Assembly (NCBI RefSeq): GCF_033001325.1
Contig: NZ_CP133111.1
Span: forward strand, 1,550,001-1,614,000
Direction of reading: 5' to 3'
DNA length: 64,000 nt
From: Rhodopseudomonas sp. BAL398
GTDB taxonomy: Bacteria; Pseudomonadota; Alphaproteobacteria; Rhizobiales; Xanthobacteraceae
The notes under the pieces are model-generated. The model ran no database searches. It saw only the letters and a program-made list of their open reading frames with translations, and was not told where the DNA came from. The position numbers and the translations under genes were made by a program. This document shows, in pieces, positions 8,322 through 16,974 of this stretch. Within the stretch, counting starts at the first letter, position 1. Each line of letters begins with the position of its first letter.

Positions 8322-8749
8322 AGACCTTGGCCGCACGTGCTCCCGCTACCTGGTCGTCCGGTGCCGAACCGGCGGACAAGCGCAATGTCTGGACTGCGAT
8401 GCGTCGCGGCCTGCGCGGCCGCTGCCCGAATTGCGGCGAAGGCAAACTGTTCCGCGCTTTTCTGAAGACCGCCGATCAATGCGCCAATTGCGGCCAGGAT
8501 TTCACCGGCCACCGTGCCGACGATCTGCCGGCCTATCTGGTGATCGTCATCGTCGGCCACATCGTGGTGCCGATGGTGCTGTGGATCGAGACCAATTATG
8601 CCCCGGCGGTGGCGCTGCAGCTGGCGATCTACCTGCCATTCACGCTGATCGCGTCGCTGCTGCTGCTGCAGCCGGTCAAGGGCGCGGTGGTCGGCCTGCA
8701 ATGGGCGTTCCGGATGCACGGCTTTGACGATACCAATCCGGACGGCTAG
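8318..8749 (+). CDS. DUF983 small membrane protein with zinc ribbon
   Basis: A 143-residue inner-membrane protein of the DUF983 family. The cytoplasmic N-terminal half carries a four-cysteine ribbon: CPNC-GEGKLF and CANC-GQDF, about 16 residues apart. Two hydrophobic helices follow (YLVIVIVGHIVVPMVLWI and LQLAIYLPFTLIASLLLLQP). The biochemical role of the family is unknown. The start codon overlaps the rnr stop as ATGA, placing it in the topA-rnr transcript by translational coupling. Confidence 0.88.
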   Translation: MKTLAARAPATWSSGAEPADKRNVWTAMRRGLRGRCPNCGEGKLFRAFLKTADQCANCGQDFTGHRADDLPAYLVIVIVGHIVVPMVLWIETNYAPAVALQLAIYLPFTLIASLLLLQPVKGAVVGLQWAFRMHGFDDTNPDG

Positions 8750-8833
8750 CCGGCATCCGAAATCGACACACAATCAAGAAGCTGGCGCGATAAGCTCGGC
8801 TTCAACAAAAACAGCATGGGGATCGGACATCAG

Positions 8834-9592
8834 ATGAGCCAGACGGAAAGCACGCCCGCCGCGGTGGAGAAGATCGAGAAGGAAGCCGATCACCACCCCT
8901 ATTTCCGTCCGAAGGATGCCGCGACGCTGATCCTGATCGATCGCAGCGCCGCCGTGCCCAAAGTGCTGGTCGGCAAGCGCCACGACAATGTGGTGTTCAT
9001 GCCCGGCAAATTCGTGTTCCCCGGCGGCCGCGTCGACAAGACCGACAACCGGATCCCGGTGGCGGCGCCGATCCCGCCGCAGCTCGAAGCCAATCTGCTG
9101 CAGGGCAGCCCGAAGATATCGGTCTCGCGGGCCCGCGCGCTGGCGGTGACCGCGATCCGCGAGGCCTGCGAGGAGACCGGGCTGTGCCTCGGCTGCAAGC
9201 CCGCCGGCAAGGCCCCGACGCTCGACGGGCCATGGGCGCCGTTCACCGAGGCCGGGCTGCTGCCGGACCCCTCCAGCCTGTATCTGATCGCCCGCGCCAT
9301 CACCCCGCCGGGCCGGATCAAGCGCTTCGACACAAGGTTCTTCACCGCCGACGCCTCGGCGATCGCGCATCGGGTCGAGGGCGTGATCCATCCCGAGGCC
9401 GAGCTGGTCGAGCTGGTCTGGGTCGAGATCGGCTCCAAGCCGCTGGCCGACCTGCATCCGATGACCACCAAGGTCCTGCAGCAGCTGGAAAAACGCCTCG
9501 CCACTGGGCCGCTGCGGCACGACGCCCCGGTGCCGTTCTTTCACTTCTTCGGCGGCAAGATGCAGATGGAGCTGCTGGCCGGCACCGCGTGA
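8834..9592 (+). CDS. NUDIX hydrolase
   Basis: A 252-residue hydrolase of nucleoside-diphosphate-linked substrates. The NUDIX box is split in the manner of the long NUDT7/NUDT19-like members: FPGGRVD, then about 40 residues, then REACEETGL with the metal-binding glutamates. Substrate is not predictable; members of this subgroup include CoA and nucleotide-sugar pyrophosphatases. An ATG at 8816 is possible but has no ribosome site, so the ATG at 8834 (MSQTEST) is preferred, with a modest GGGGA upstream. It follows DUF983 by 84 bp on the same strand and converges with the next gene, the two stops being one base apart. Confidence 0.88.
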   Translation: MSQTESTPAAVEKIEKEADHHPYFRPKDAATLILIDRSAAVPKVLVGKRHDNVVFMPGKFVFPGGRVDKTDNRIPVAAPIPPQLEANLLQGSPKISVSRARALAVTAIREACEETGLCLGCKPAGKAPTLDGPWAPFTEAGLLPDPSSLYLIARAITPPGRIKRFDTRFFTADASAIAHRVEGVIHPEAELVELVWVEIGSKPLADLHPMTTKVLQQLEKRLATGPLRHDAPVPFFHFFGGKMQMELLAGTA

Positions 9593-9593
9593 G

Positions 9594-10472
9594 CTACGCG
9601 ACGTCGTCGCCGAGCCCGCCGCGGCGGCGCGCCATCTTGGCGAGGACCGACCAATCCTTTGCACCCAGGCCCTGATCGATCGCGCTCAGCATGTTCTCGC
9701 GCACGATCGCGGCGGCGGGCAGCGTGGTCTTGGTGGCTTCGGCCGCCGCGAAGGCCAGGCTGACATCCTTCAGACCCAGCGTCAGCTTGAAGCCGGGCTC
9801 GTAACTGCCGGCGGCGATGAAGCCGCCATAGCGCTGATAGCTCGGGCTGGCGAAGATCGAATTGGTGACGATCGGCAAAAACTCCGCCGCCGTCAGGCCA
9901 TAGCTTTCGGTCAGCGCGGTGGCCTCCCCCATCGCCTCAATCGCCAGCGCGATCATCATGTTGCCGGCAATCTTGGCGACATTGGCTTGCTTCGGATCGG
10001 TGCCGAGCTGCCAGGTCTTCTGCCCGATCGCATCGAACAGCGGTTGCACCCTGGCGATCGCGGCGGCGTCGCCGGCCGCCACGATGTTCAACTGCGCCTT
10101 GGCGGCCGCCGCCGGCACGCCGAACACCGGCGCAGCCACATAGGCAATGCCGGCCTTGCGATGCAGGTCGGCGAGTTCGTCGACCAGCGCCAGCGAGATC
10201 GTCGCCGCCATGACGTGGACGCAGCCGTCGCGCGCCGAGGCCAGCGCGCCGGATTCGATGATGACGCTGCGCACCGCCGCGTCGTCCGCCAGCATGGTGA
10301 TCACCGCGTCGTTCTGGAACGCCTGCGCCGGCGTATCCAGCACGGTGACGCCGGGCAGCGCCCGCGCCGCCTCGGCGTTGCGATTCCATACGCTGACGCG
10401 GTGGCCGGCCTTGAGCAGATTCGGCACCATCGCGGCGCCCATGCTGCCGACCCCGATAAATCCGACATTCAT
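9594..10472 (-). CDS. NAD(P)-dependent beta-hydroxyacid dehydrogenase (HIBADH/GLYR1 family)
   Basis: A 292-residue oxidoreductase. The N-terminal Rossmann domain has GFIGVGSMGAAM and a WNRN segment after beta-2, where Arg suggests NADP preference. The C-terminal helical domain contains KIAGNMM with the family's catalytic lysine. The substrate may be a 2-hydroxymethyl or 3-hydroxy acid, or a semialdehyde; it cannot be fixed from sequence. It lies 43 bp downstream of the MFS transporter on the same strand, so both probably form one transcript controlled by the divergent LysR regulator, suggesting uptake or efflux plus conversion of one compound. Confidence 0.88.
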   Translation of the reverse strand: MNVGFIGVGSMGAAMVPNLLKAGHRVSVWNRNAEAARALPGVTVLDTPAQAFQNDAVITMLADDAAVRSVIIESGALASARDGCVHVMAATISLALVDELADLHRKAGIAYVAAPVFGVPAAAAKAQLNIVAAGDAAAIARVQPLFDAIGQKTWQLGTDPKQANVAKIAGNMMIALAIEAMGEATALTESYGLTAAEFLPIVTNSIFASPSYQRYGGFIAAGSYEPGFKLTLGLKDVSLAFAAAEATKTTLPAAAIVRENMLSAIDQGLGAKDWSVLAKMARRRGGLGDDVA

Positions 10473-10515
10473 TTTAGAACCTCCAAGCAGGTTGATTGAT
10501 GGGTGGTGATGGGCC

Positions 10516-11724
10516 TCAATGGCCGGATTGGCGCGAGCGGCCGATCAGTTCCACCGCCAACGCCGTCAAAGCCAGCGCGGCGCCGAAGCCGCAGACCGCA
10601 GGCCAACCGGCCAGCCCCCAGGCGAAGGTGGCGCCGGCAGAACCCGCGGCGCCGCCGAAGAACATCCCGGTCATGAACACGGTGTTGATCCGGCTGCGCG
10701 CCGCCGGCTCCAACGCGTAGACCAAATGCTGGTTCGAGATCAGCGAGCTCTGCACGCCGAAATCCAGCGCGATCACGCCCAGCATCAGCCCGGGCAACGC
10801 GCCCCAGAAGCCGAACAGCAGCCATGACAGCGCGCTCAGCAGCGCGCCGGCGGCGATCACCAGCGCCGGGCCACGGCGATCCGCGATCCGCCCGGCGATC
10901 GGCGCCGCCAGAATGCCGACCGCGCCGACCACGCCGAACAAGCCGGCCGCATCGGCGCCGAGATTGAATGTCGGCTCCTGCAGATGCAGCGCCAGCACGG
11001 TCCAGAACACGCTGAACGAGCCGAACAGCGCCGCCTGCACAAAGGTGGCGCGACGCAGCGTCGGATAGCGCCGCCACAGCCCGGCCAGCGACGCCAGTGC
11101 CTCGCCGTAGCGCAGATCCAGATGCGGCGCGTTGCGCGGCAGCAGCCACGCCATCAACGCTGCGGCGGCGAGAGACATCGGCCCGGACAGCCAGAACATC
11201 TCGCGCCAGCCCAGATGGGTGGCGACGAAACCCGCCAGGGTCCGGCTCAGCACGATGCCGCATAGCAACCCGGCCATCACCGTGCCGATGGTCTTGCCGC
11301 GCCGCGCCGGATTCGCCAGTGCGGCCGCGAATGGCACGATCTGCTGCGCCACCGTGGCGCCCGCGCCGACCGCCAGCGACGCCAGCAGCACCAGCCAGGC
11401 CGACGGCGCCAGCGCCACCAGTATCGCCGCCGCCGCCAGCAAGGCGAATTGAATGATGATCAGCCGCCGCCGGTCCATCAGGTCGCCCAGCGGCACCAGC
11501 AGGAACAGGCCCGCGGCGTAGCCGAGCTGGGTCGCGGTCGGAATCATGCCGGACAGCCGCAGATGACCGAGATCGCGCTCCATGATCCCGAGCATCGGCT
11601 GGTTGTAATAGATATTGGCGACCGCGATCCCGGCGGCAAGCGCCATCGCCAGCGTCAAGGCGGTGCCGATCGCCGGCGCAGGCTTGGTTTCGCGGAGGCG
11701 TTCATGTGGGACAGTCAGTGTCAT
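10516..11724 (-). CDS. MFS transporter (drug/metabolite:H+ type)
   Basis: A 402-residue membrane protein with twelve predicted helices in two halves. The MFS signature after helix 2 is visible as [12 protein letters not shown], and a matching loop between helices 8 and 9 as [12 protein letters not shown]. It resembles the YnfM/YgaY-type exporters often placed next to LysR genes. Substrate unknown. It is divergent from a LysR regulator and followed by a beta-hydroxyacid dehydrogenase, indicating a small regulated module. Confidence 0.88.
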   Translation of the reverse strand: MTLTVPHERLRETKPAPAIGTALTLAMALAAGIAVANIYYNQPMLGIMERDLGHLRLSGMIPTATQLGYAAGLFLLVPLGDLMDRRRLIIIQFALLAAAAILVALAPSAWLVLLASLAVGAGATVAQQIVPFAAALANPARRGKTIGTVMAGLLCGIVLSRTLAGFVATHLGWREMFWLSGPMSLAAAALMAWLLPRNAPHLDLRYGEALASLAGLWRRYPTLRRATFVQAALFGSFSVFWTVLALHLQEPTFNLGADAAGLFGVVGAVGILAAPIAGRIADRRGPALVIAAGALLSALSWLLFGFWGALPGLMLGVIALDFGVQSSLISNQHLVYALEPAARSRINTVFMTGMFFGGAAGSAGATFAWGLAGWPAVCGFGAALALTALAVELIGRSRQSGH

Positions 11725-11788
11725 GGTTTACCCTTTGCTCCTGTGAGCAGATTTGGCCATTCAGCCCTTGGGCGTTAGAGCCTTGTAC

Positions 11789-11810
11789 GGATATTATTTA
11801 TCCATAATAT
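11789..11810. promoter_or_regulatory. Nested inverted repeat in the MFS/LysR divergent promoter
   Basis: ATATTAT and ATAATAT (11791-11797, 11804-11810) form a 7-bp inverted repeat with a 6-bp spacer, fitting the T-N11-A geometry of LysR sites. A second inverted pair, GGATA/TATCC (11789-11793, 11799-11803), overlaps it. The block ends six bases before the LysR start codon, so it may serve autoregulation. Confidence 0.55.
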
Positions 11811-11816
11811 GAATGA

Positions 11817-12746
11817 ATGTCCGACACGATCGCCCTCTTCCGTGCCTTCATCCGCGTCGTCGAGGCCGGCTCGTTTACCCGGGTGGCGGCGGAACAGAAT
11901 TCCAGCCAGCCGACGGTCAGCCGGCAGATCGCGGCTCTGGAAGAGCATCTCGGCGCCAGGCTCTTCACCCGCACCACCCGCCGGCTGACGCTGACGGACG
12001 ACGGCCGCAGCTTCTATGAGCGCGCCCGGCTGGCGCTGGAGGCGGTCGGCGACGCCGAGGAATCCGTGGGACGACGCCGCGCGCGACCGTCCGGCACGCT
12101 GCGGCTGGCCTGCCCGGTGGTGTTCGGCCGGCTCCGGGTGATTCCGCATCTGAAGGAGTTCTTCTCGCGCTACACCGGCGTCAGCGTCGATCTGGTGATG
12201 AATGACGGCTATGCCGACCTGGTCGAGGAAGGCATCGACCTGGCGATTCGATCCGGCGAGATCCCCGACACGGCGCTGATCGCCAAACGGATCGCCAGCA
12301 CACGGCGCGTGGTCGTCGCTGCGCCGTCCTATCTGCGCGGCCGCCCGCTGCCGGCGCATCCCCCCGACCTCGCCGCGCATGATTGCATCGCCTTCAGCCG
12401 CGCCGCCTTCGGCGTGCAATGGCCGTTCGAAAGTCCCGAAGGCCCGATCAGTTTCGAGGTCAAGGGCCGGTTCCGAACCCAGAATTCCGAAGGCACCCGC
12501 GAAGCGGTGATGTCCGGCCTCGGCATCGGCTTGCTGCCGATCTGGCATTTCACCGATGAGATCGAGACCGGCCGAGTCGTGGTGCTGCTGCAAGCCTATG
12601 AGCCGAAACCGGCGCCGATCCATGTGGTCTATCCGTCGCGGCGGCTGTTGCCGCGCAAGACGCGGGTGATGATCGACTTCTTGGAACGGCAATTTGCCAG
12701 CGATCCCAAGCTCAATCCGCCTCTGGAGGGTGCCGCGCGGGGCTGA
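11817..12746 (+). CDS. LysR-family transcriptional regulator
   Basis: A 309-residue regulator. The N-terminal helix-turn-helix is clear (FIRVVEAGSFTRVAAEQNSSQPTVSRQIAALEEHLGARLF), followed by the linker helix and a periplasmic-binding-like effector domain from about residue 90 (GTLRLACPVVFGRL ... GLGIGLLPIW). The effector domain is of the CrgA/YafC subgroup common for aromatic or stress-related transporters. It is divergent from the MFS-dehydrogenase pair, its probable target. Confidence 0.92.
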   Translation: MSDTIALFRAFIRVVEAGSFTRVAAEQNSSQPTVSRQIAALEEHLGARLFTRTTRRLTLTDDGRSFYERARLALEAVGDAEESVGRRRARPSGTLRLACPVVFGRLRVIPHLKEFFSRYTGVSVDLVMNDGYADLVEEGIDLAIRSGEIPDTALIAKRIASTRRVVVAAPSYLRGRPLPAHPPDLAAHDCIAFSRAAFGVQWPFESPEGPISFEVKGRFRTQNSEGTREAVMSGLGIGLLPIWHFTDEIETGRVVVLLQAYEPKPAPIHVVYPSRRLLPRKTRVMIDFLERQFASDPKLNPPLEGAARG

Positions 12747-12779
12747 ATCGGCGAAATTGCCCGGCGATCCGCGAAATCC

Positions 12780-12808
12780 TTGACTTTGGGCGATTGGAAG
12801 CTAGTTTG
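12780..12808 (+). promoter_or_regulatory. Candidate rpmG promoter
   Basis: TTGACT at 12780-12785 and TAGTTT at 12802-12807 are separated by 16 bp and lie about 66 bp before the rpmG start, a good fit to a housekeeping alphaproteobacterial promoter. Confidence 0.5.
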
Positions 12809-12873
12809 CGCCCCGAATGCAGGCTGGCACCGGCTGGCTCGCTCCCGATTCCCGATATTTCGAGGTTTTCACC

Positions 12874-13041
12874 ATGGCCAAAGCGGTCACCATCAAGATC
12901 AAGCTCGTTTCGACCGCGGATACCGGCTTCTATTACGTGGCGAAGAAGAATTCGCGCACCATGACCGACAAGATGGTCAAGAAGAAGTATGATCCGGTCG
13001 CGCGCAAGCACGTCGAGTTCAAGGAATCCAAGATCAAGTAA
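12874..13041 (+). CDS. rpmG: 50S ribosomal protein L33
   Basis: A 55-residue large-subunit ribosomal protein, near the tRNA E-site. The sequence ([42 protein letters not shown]) is the cysteine-free type: the CxxC pairs of zinc-binding L33 are absent, so the protein does not need zinc. The start is the ATG at 12874; an in-frame ATG at 12817 would add residues foreign to the family. It has its own promoter and a strong terminator, so it is monocistronic. Confidence 0.97.
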   Translation: MAKAVTIKIKLVSTADTGFYYVAKKNSRTMTDKMVKKKYDPVARKHVEFKESKIK

Positions 13042-13070
13042 GCCCGCTTTGCTTGCTGAATGATCTTTGA

Positions 13071-13092
13071 CGGGGCCGCGAGGCCCCGTTTT
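13071..13092 (+). terminator. Intrinsic terminator of rpmG
   Basis: A perfect 7-bp GC stem CGGGGCC/GGCCCCG (13071-13077, 13082-13088) with loop GCGA is followed by TTTT, 30 bp after the rpmG stop. Confidence 0.9.
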
Positions 13093-13120
13093 CCGTTTTG
13101 GTGCGCTGTAGAACGCCTGC

Positions 13121-13343
13121 CGATGTCATCGCCCGCGACAGCGGGCGACCCAGTATCGCAGAGCATTCGCGATCCATCCCGGCTACAGAATGGCGAGAAA
13201 TCCGTGTCCCGGGCGCGGTGCGGCGCGCAGCGCTGCTCCGCTGAACCGGGACCCCGCTTGTGGCGCCGACAACAACACCGGGGCCCCGGCTCTGCAGCGC
13301 ACCACGCCGCGAAGGGCGGCGCGTTGCACTGCGTCCGGGGCAC
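13121..13343. repeat. Dispersed palindromic repeat element in the rpmG-pleD gap
   Basis: The 364-bp gap between rpmG and pleD holds no gene after the terminator but a mosaic of hairpins. One is CGCCCGC-GACA-GCGGGCG (13130-13147). An imperfect inverted pair, 13204-13221 and 13326-13343 (14 of 18 positions), encloses GC-rich arms such as GGGGCCCC. Part of it recurs in inverted orientation at 16919-16960. This is the kind of intergenic repeat scattered through Bradyrhizobium-like genomes. Confidence 0.65.
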
Positions 13344-13405
13344 GCGGTCGATGTGACGGCGTTGGATGAGCGCCAGTGGATGAGAGATCGAGCGCCGCCG
13401 CGCGC

Positions 13406-14779
13406 TTACGCGGCCGCCGAAACCACGCGGTTGCGGCCGTCGTGCTTGGCGCGATACAGCGCGACGTCGGCGCGCTTCATCACGTCGGCGACCGGCTCGC
13501 CCTTGCGCTCCAGCGTCGACAGGCCGATCGAGATCGTCACTTCGATCCGCTTGGCGCCCTTGTCGATCGCGAAGGGTTCATTGGCGATGGCGCGGCGCAG
13601 CCGCTCGGCGACCATGCCGGCGACATTGAGATCTGTCTCCGGCATCACGATGACGAATTCCTCGCCGCCATAGCGGCACGCCAGATCGATGCCGCGGATC
13701 GATTTGCGGATCCGCACCGCGAATTCGCGCAGCACGTCGTCGCCGCCGTCGTGGCCGTAATTGTCGTTGATCGATTTGAAGAAGTCGATGTCGAGCATCA
13801 TCAGCGCCAGCGGCTTGCCGCGGGCCGAGGCCTGCTCGGCCAGGGTCTGCAGATGGGTCTCCATGTAGCGCCGGTTGTGCAGCCCGGTGAGCCCGTCGGT
13901 AATCGCCATCTCGATCGAATGCTGCACATTGTCGCGCAGATGGTCGGTGTAGCGCCGCCGCCGGATCTGGGTCCGCGCCCGTGCCAGCAATTCGTTCTTG
14001 TCGACCGGGCGCAGCAGATAGTCGTTGACGCCGATTTCGAGGCCGCGCAGCAGCCGCGCATTGTTGTCGGCGTCGGCGATCGCCAGCATCGGCAATTGCC
14101 TGGTGCGCTCCAACGAGCGCGCCTGGCTGCACAGCCGCAGCCCGTCATAATTTTCCAGGCCGAGCGAGACGATCATCAGATCGTAATTGCCGTCGGCGAG
14201 TTGAAACAACGCGTCCGCCGGATTGGTCTCGACGTCGACGCTGTGTTCGGTGCTGAGCACCGGCGCCAGCCGCTCATAGGAGGACGGCCGGTCGTCGACC
14301 AGCAGGATGCGCCCCCCGATGCCGAGATCGGCCACCGCGTTGCGTTCCGGCGCCTGCATCCCGATCTCCAGCGAGGTGATGGCGCGCATCCGCAACTCGT
14401 CGGTCATCATCTTCAGCCGCGTCAGCGAGCGCACGCGCGCGATCAGCACCACGTCGGATACCGGCTTGGTGAGGAAATCGTCGGCGCCGGCTTCCAGTCC
14501 GCGGACGCGATCGGCGGGACTATCCAGCGCCGTCACCATCACCACCGGGATGAAATGCGTCGCCGGGTTGGCCTTCAGCCGGCGGCAGACCTCGAAGCCG
14601 TCCATGTCCGGCATCATGACGTCGAGCAGGATGATGTCGCATTCGGCGCGCGAGCAGATCTCCAGCGCCTGCGCGCCATTGCTCGCCGTCAGCACGTCGA
14701 AATATTCCGCCGACAACCGCGCTTCCAGCAATCTGACATTGGCCGGAATGTCGTCGACGACCAGGATCCGTGCAGACAT
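13406..14779 (-). CDS. pleD: PleD, response regulator diguanylate cyclase
   Basis: Makes cyclic-di-GMP after phosphorylation and dimerisation; in Caulobacter it drives the swarmer-to-stalked transition. The 457 residues contain a first receiver domain with the phospho-Asp in ILLDVMMPDMDG, a second, degenerate receiver (RILLVDDRPSS; its expected phospho-site reads LMIVSLG, so it is an adaptor), and a GGDEF domain with the active motif RYGGEEF. The inhibitory I-site RxxD is present (RGID, five residues before GGEEF), so product feedback is expected. It lies 10 bp downstream of divK on the same strand. Confidence 0.97.
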   Translation of the reverse strand: MSARILVVDDIPANVRLLEARLSAEYFDVLTASNGAQALEICSRAECDIILLDVMMPDMDGFEVCRRLKANPATHFIPVVMVTALDSPADRVRGLEAGADDFLTKPVSDVVLIARVRSLTRLKMMTDELRMRAITSLEIGMQAPERNAVADLGIGGRILLVDDRPSSYERLAPVLSTEHSVDVETNPADALFQLADGNYDLMIVSLGLENYDGLRLCSQARSLERTRQLPMLAIADADNNARLLRGLEIGVNDYLLRPVDKNELLARARTQIRRRRYTDHLRDNVQHSIEMAITDGLTGLHNRRYMETHLQTLAEQASARGKPLALMMLDIDFFKSINDNYGHDGGDDVLREFAVRIRKSIRGIDLACRYGGEEFVIVMPETDLNVAGMVAERLRRAIANEPFAIDKGAKRIEVTISIGLSTLERKGEPVADVMKRADVALYRAKHDGRNRVVSAAA

Positions 14780-14789
14780 CGAAGCTCTC

Positions 14790-15155
14790 CTAGCCGATGA
14801 AACGGCGCACCGTTTCGATGAACTTGCCGACCGAGATCGGCTTCGACAAGTAAGCCTCGCAGCCGCCTTCGCGAATCCGTTCCTCGTCGCCCTTCATCGC
14901 GAACGCCGTCACCGCCACCACGGGAATCATGCGCAGCTCGGGATCGTCCTTGATCCAGCGGGTGACCTCGAGGCCGGAGACCTGCGGCAGCTGGATATCC
15001 ATCAAGATCAGATCGGGGCGCAATTTGCGGACAAGATCGAGCGCCTCATAGCCATTGCTGGTTCCCGACGTCTGGTAGCCATGGGCTTCCAGCAAGTCGC
15101 GAAACAGTTTCATGTTGAGCTCGTTGTCTTCCACGATCAGGACGGTTTTTGCCAT
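14790..15155 (-). CDS. divK: DivK, single-domain response regulator
   Basis: A 121-residue receiver domain that couples the PleC/DivJ kinases to CckA-CtrA in the cell cycle. Sequence: [18 protein letters not shown] with the acidic pair, phospho-Asp in [13 protein letters not shown], Thr in VVAVTAFAM and Lys in YLSKPIS. The ATG at 15155 is correct: GGAGGGCGGG precedes it directly and the upstream in-frame extension is unrelated. It is the first gene of the divK-pleD operon, an arrangement conserved in alphaproteobacteria. Confidence 0.97.
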   Translation of the reverse strand: MAKTVLIVEDNELNMKLFRDLLEAHGYQTSGTSNGYEALDLVRKLRPDLILMDIQLPQVSGLEVTRWIKDDPELRMIPVVAVTAFAMKGDEERIREGGCEAYLSKPISVGKFIETVRRFIG

Positions 15156-15287
15156 CCCGCCCTCCAATCCCCAATATAGTCCAAACAACAATGCCCAGCA
15201 CCGCGACCAGCGATACAGTTCGCCACGCCGCAGTGACTCGGGCATGATGCATCAAAATAGAGACTATAAGTTACGGAAAGGCAAACA

Positions 15288-15593
15288 TTGGCGATGACAA
15301 AGCGTTCTCACAACGCCAGGCAAGTAGCTGAAATCGTGGCCGTCCAGGCGCTGTCCTTCGTTGCCGGCGATCCCGAACGGCTGGGCCTTTTTCTCGCCGA
15401 GACCGGGCTCGGCCCCGAGACGCTGCGCTCGGCGGCGGCGGATCCGCAGTTCCTCGCCAGCGTGCTGGATTTCGTGATGCGTGATGACGCCACCGTGAAG
15501 GCGTTTGCCGCGGCGTCCGAGCTCGATCCGACCACGATCGCGGCGGCCCGGCAGGCGCTCGAAGAGCTGCCTCCGGAGAGCGGCGTGCGGTGA
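15288..15593 (+). CDS. DUF3572 family protein
   Basis: A protein of about 100 residues, all-helical (AEIVAVQALSFVAGDPERLGLFLAETGLGPETLRS and FLASVLDFVMRDDATVKAFA), matching the DUF3572 family found upstream of dinB in Rhizobiales. Function unknown. Two starts compete: TTG at 15288, which is 6 bases from the GGAAAGG ribosome site (15275-15281), and ATG at 15294, 12 bases away. The first has the better spacing, the second the better codon. The stop overlaps the GTG start of the polymerase gene, so translation is coupled and a shared role in mutagenesis or repair is plausible. Confidence 0.85.
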   Translation: MAMTKRSHNARQVAEIVAVQALSFVAGDPERLGLFLAETGLGPETLRSAAADPQFLASVLDFVMRDDATVKAFAAASELDPTTIAAARQALEELPPESGVR

Positions 15594-16885
15594 CCAGCGA
15601 CGCCCGCGGGCCGAACGGACCGGACTGCTTCTGCCGCGACTGCCTTGCCGATCTCGGCGGGGCGGCGCGGCGTTGCACCGTCTGCGGCTCCCCGCGCCTG
15701 GTCCACCATGCCGCGCTCGCGGCGCTGACGCTGGCCCATATCGATTGCGACGCGTTCTACGCCACGGTGGAGAAGCGCGATAATCCCGACATCGCCGATC
15801 GTCCCGTGATCATCGGCGGCGGCCGGCGCGGCGTGGTCTCGGCCGCCTGCTACATCGCGCGGACCTATGGGGTGCGCTCGGCAATGCCGATGTTCAAGGC
15901 GCTAGCGCTGTGTCCGCAGGCCGCGGTGGTGCGCCCCGACATGGCCAAATATGTCCGGGTCGGCCGCGAGGTCCGCCAGGCGATGCAGGCGCTGACGCCG
16001 CTGGTCGAACCCTTGTCGATCGACGAGGCCTTTCTCGATCTGGCCGGCACCGAGCGGCTGCACGGCATGATCCCCGCCAAGGTGCTGGCGCGGTTCGCCC
16101 GCCAGGTTGAGCGCGACATCGGCATCACCGTGTCGGTCGGGCTGTCCTGCAACAAGTTTCTCGCCAAGATCGCCTCCGACCTCGACAAGCCGCGTGGCTT
16201 CGCCGTGCTCGATCAGATCGACGCATGCGCGATGCTGGCCGAGCGGCCGGTCGGCTTCATCTTCGGCGTTGGACCTGCGACCGCCGAGCGGCTGGCGCCG
16301 CGCGGCTTCCGCAAGATCGGCGATCTGCAACGTGCCGACCCGATCGACCTGATGCGACTGTTCGGCGCCGAGGGCCAGCGGCTGTGGCGGCTGGCGCGCG
16401 GCATCGACGACCGCAAGGTGGTGCCCGATCGCGGCGCCAAGAGCATCTCCAACGAGACCACCTTCGACACCGACATCCGCGACTTCGCCACGCTGGAGAA
16501 GATCCTATGGCGGCTGTCCGAGAAGGTGTCGTCGCGGCTCAAAAGCGGCGACCTCGCCGGCGCCACCGTGACGCTGAAACTGAAGACCGCGGAATTTCGC
16601 CAGCGCACCCGCTCGCAGAGTATCCACGCGCCGACCCAGCTCGCGGCGAAAATCTTTTCGATCTCGCGCGACATGCTGGCCAAGGAAATCGACGGCACCG
16701 CGTTCCGGCTGATCGGCACCGGCGTCAGCGCGCTCGCCCCCGGTTCACAGGCCGGCGACACCGACATGATCGATCGCCGCTCCGCCAGCGCCGAACGCGC
16801 CATCGACGATCTGCGCAAAAAATTCGGCGACGCCGCGGTGATCAGGGGCATCGCCTATGAGGGCCCCGACAAGCCGCGGCAGTGA
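15590..16885 (+). CDS. dinB: DNA polymerase IV (Y-family, error-prone)
   Basis: Translesion polymerase of 431 residues. Catalytic acids are in HIDCDAFYATVE and in SIDEAFLD; helix-hairpin-helix and little-finger regions follow (FGVGPATAERLAPRGF; SISNETTFDTDI). Residues 1-40 form an extra N-terminal zinc-ribbon-like segment with two cysteine pairs (CRDC and CTVC) before the palm begins near residue 48. This extension is not in E. coli DinB but is common in Rhizobiales. The C-terminus lacks an obvious beta-clamp pentapeptide. The GTG start overlaps the DUF3572 stop (GTGA). Confidence 0.94.
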   Translation: MTSDARGPNGPDCFCRDCLADLGGAARRCTVCGSPRLVHHAALAALTLAHIDCDAFYATVEKRDNPDIADRPVIIGGGRRGVVSAACYIARTYGVRSAMPMFKALALCPQAAVVRPDMAKYVRVGREVRQAMQALTPLVEPLSIDEAFLDLAGTERLHGMIPAKVLARFARQVERDIGITVSVGLSCNKFLAKIASDLDKPRGFAVLDQIDACAMLAERPVGFIFGVGPATAERLAPRGFRKIGDLQRADPIDLMRLFGAEGQRLWRLARGIDDRKVVPDRGAKSISNETTFDTDIRDFATLEKILWRLSEKVSSRLKSGDLAGATVTLKLKTAEFRQRTRSQSIHAPTQLAAKIFSISRDMLAKEIDGTAFRLIGTGVSALAPGSQAGDTDMIDRRSASAERAIDDLRKKFGDAAVIRGIAYEGPDKPRQ

Positions 16886-16918
16886 GATTAAACACGCTAC
16901 GCCGATGCTGCGGCACTC

Positions 16919-16960
16919 TGCGGAGCGGCGCTACGCGCTGCACCGCGTCCGGGACACGGT
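16919..16960. repeat. Short copy of the rpmG-pleD dispersed repeat
   Basis: About 42 bp between dinB and eipB match the reverse complement of 13204-13245 with few differences (shared CACCGCG-CCGGGACAC and GGAGC-GCGCT blocks). It is a partial copy of the same repeat family. Confidence 0.6.
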
Positions 16961-16974
16961 GATCACTTCCAAGC

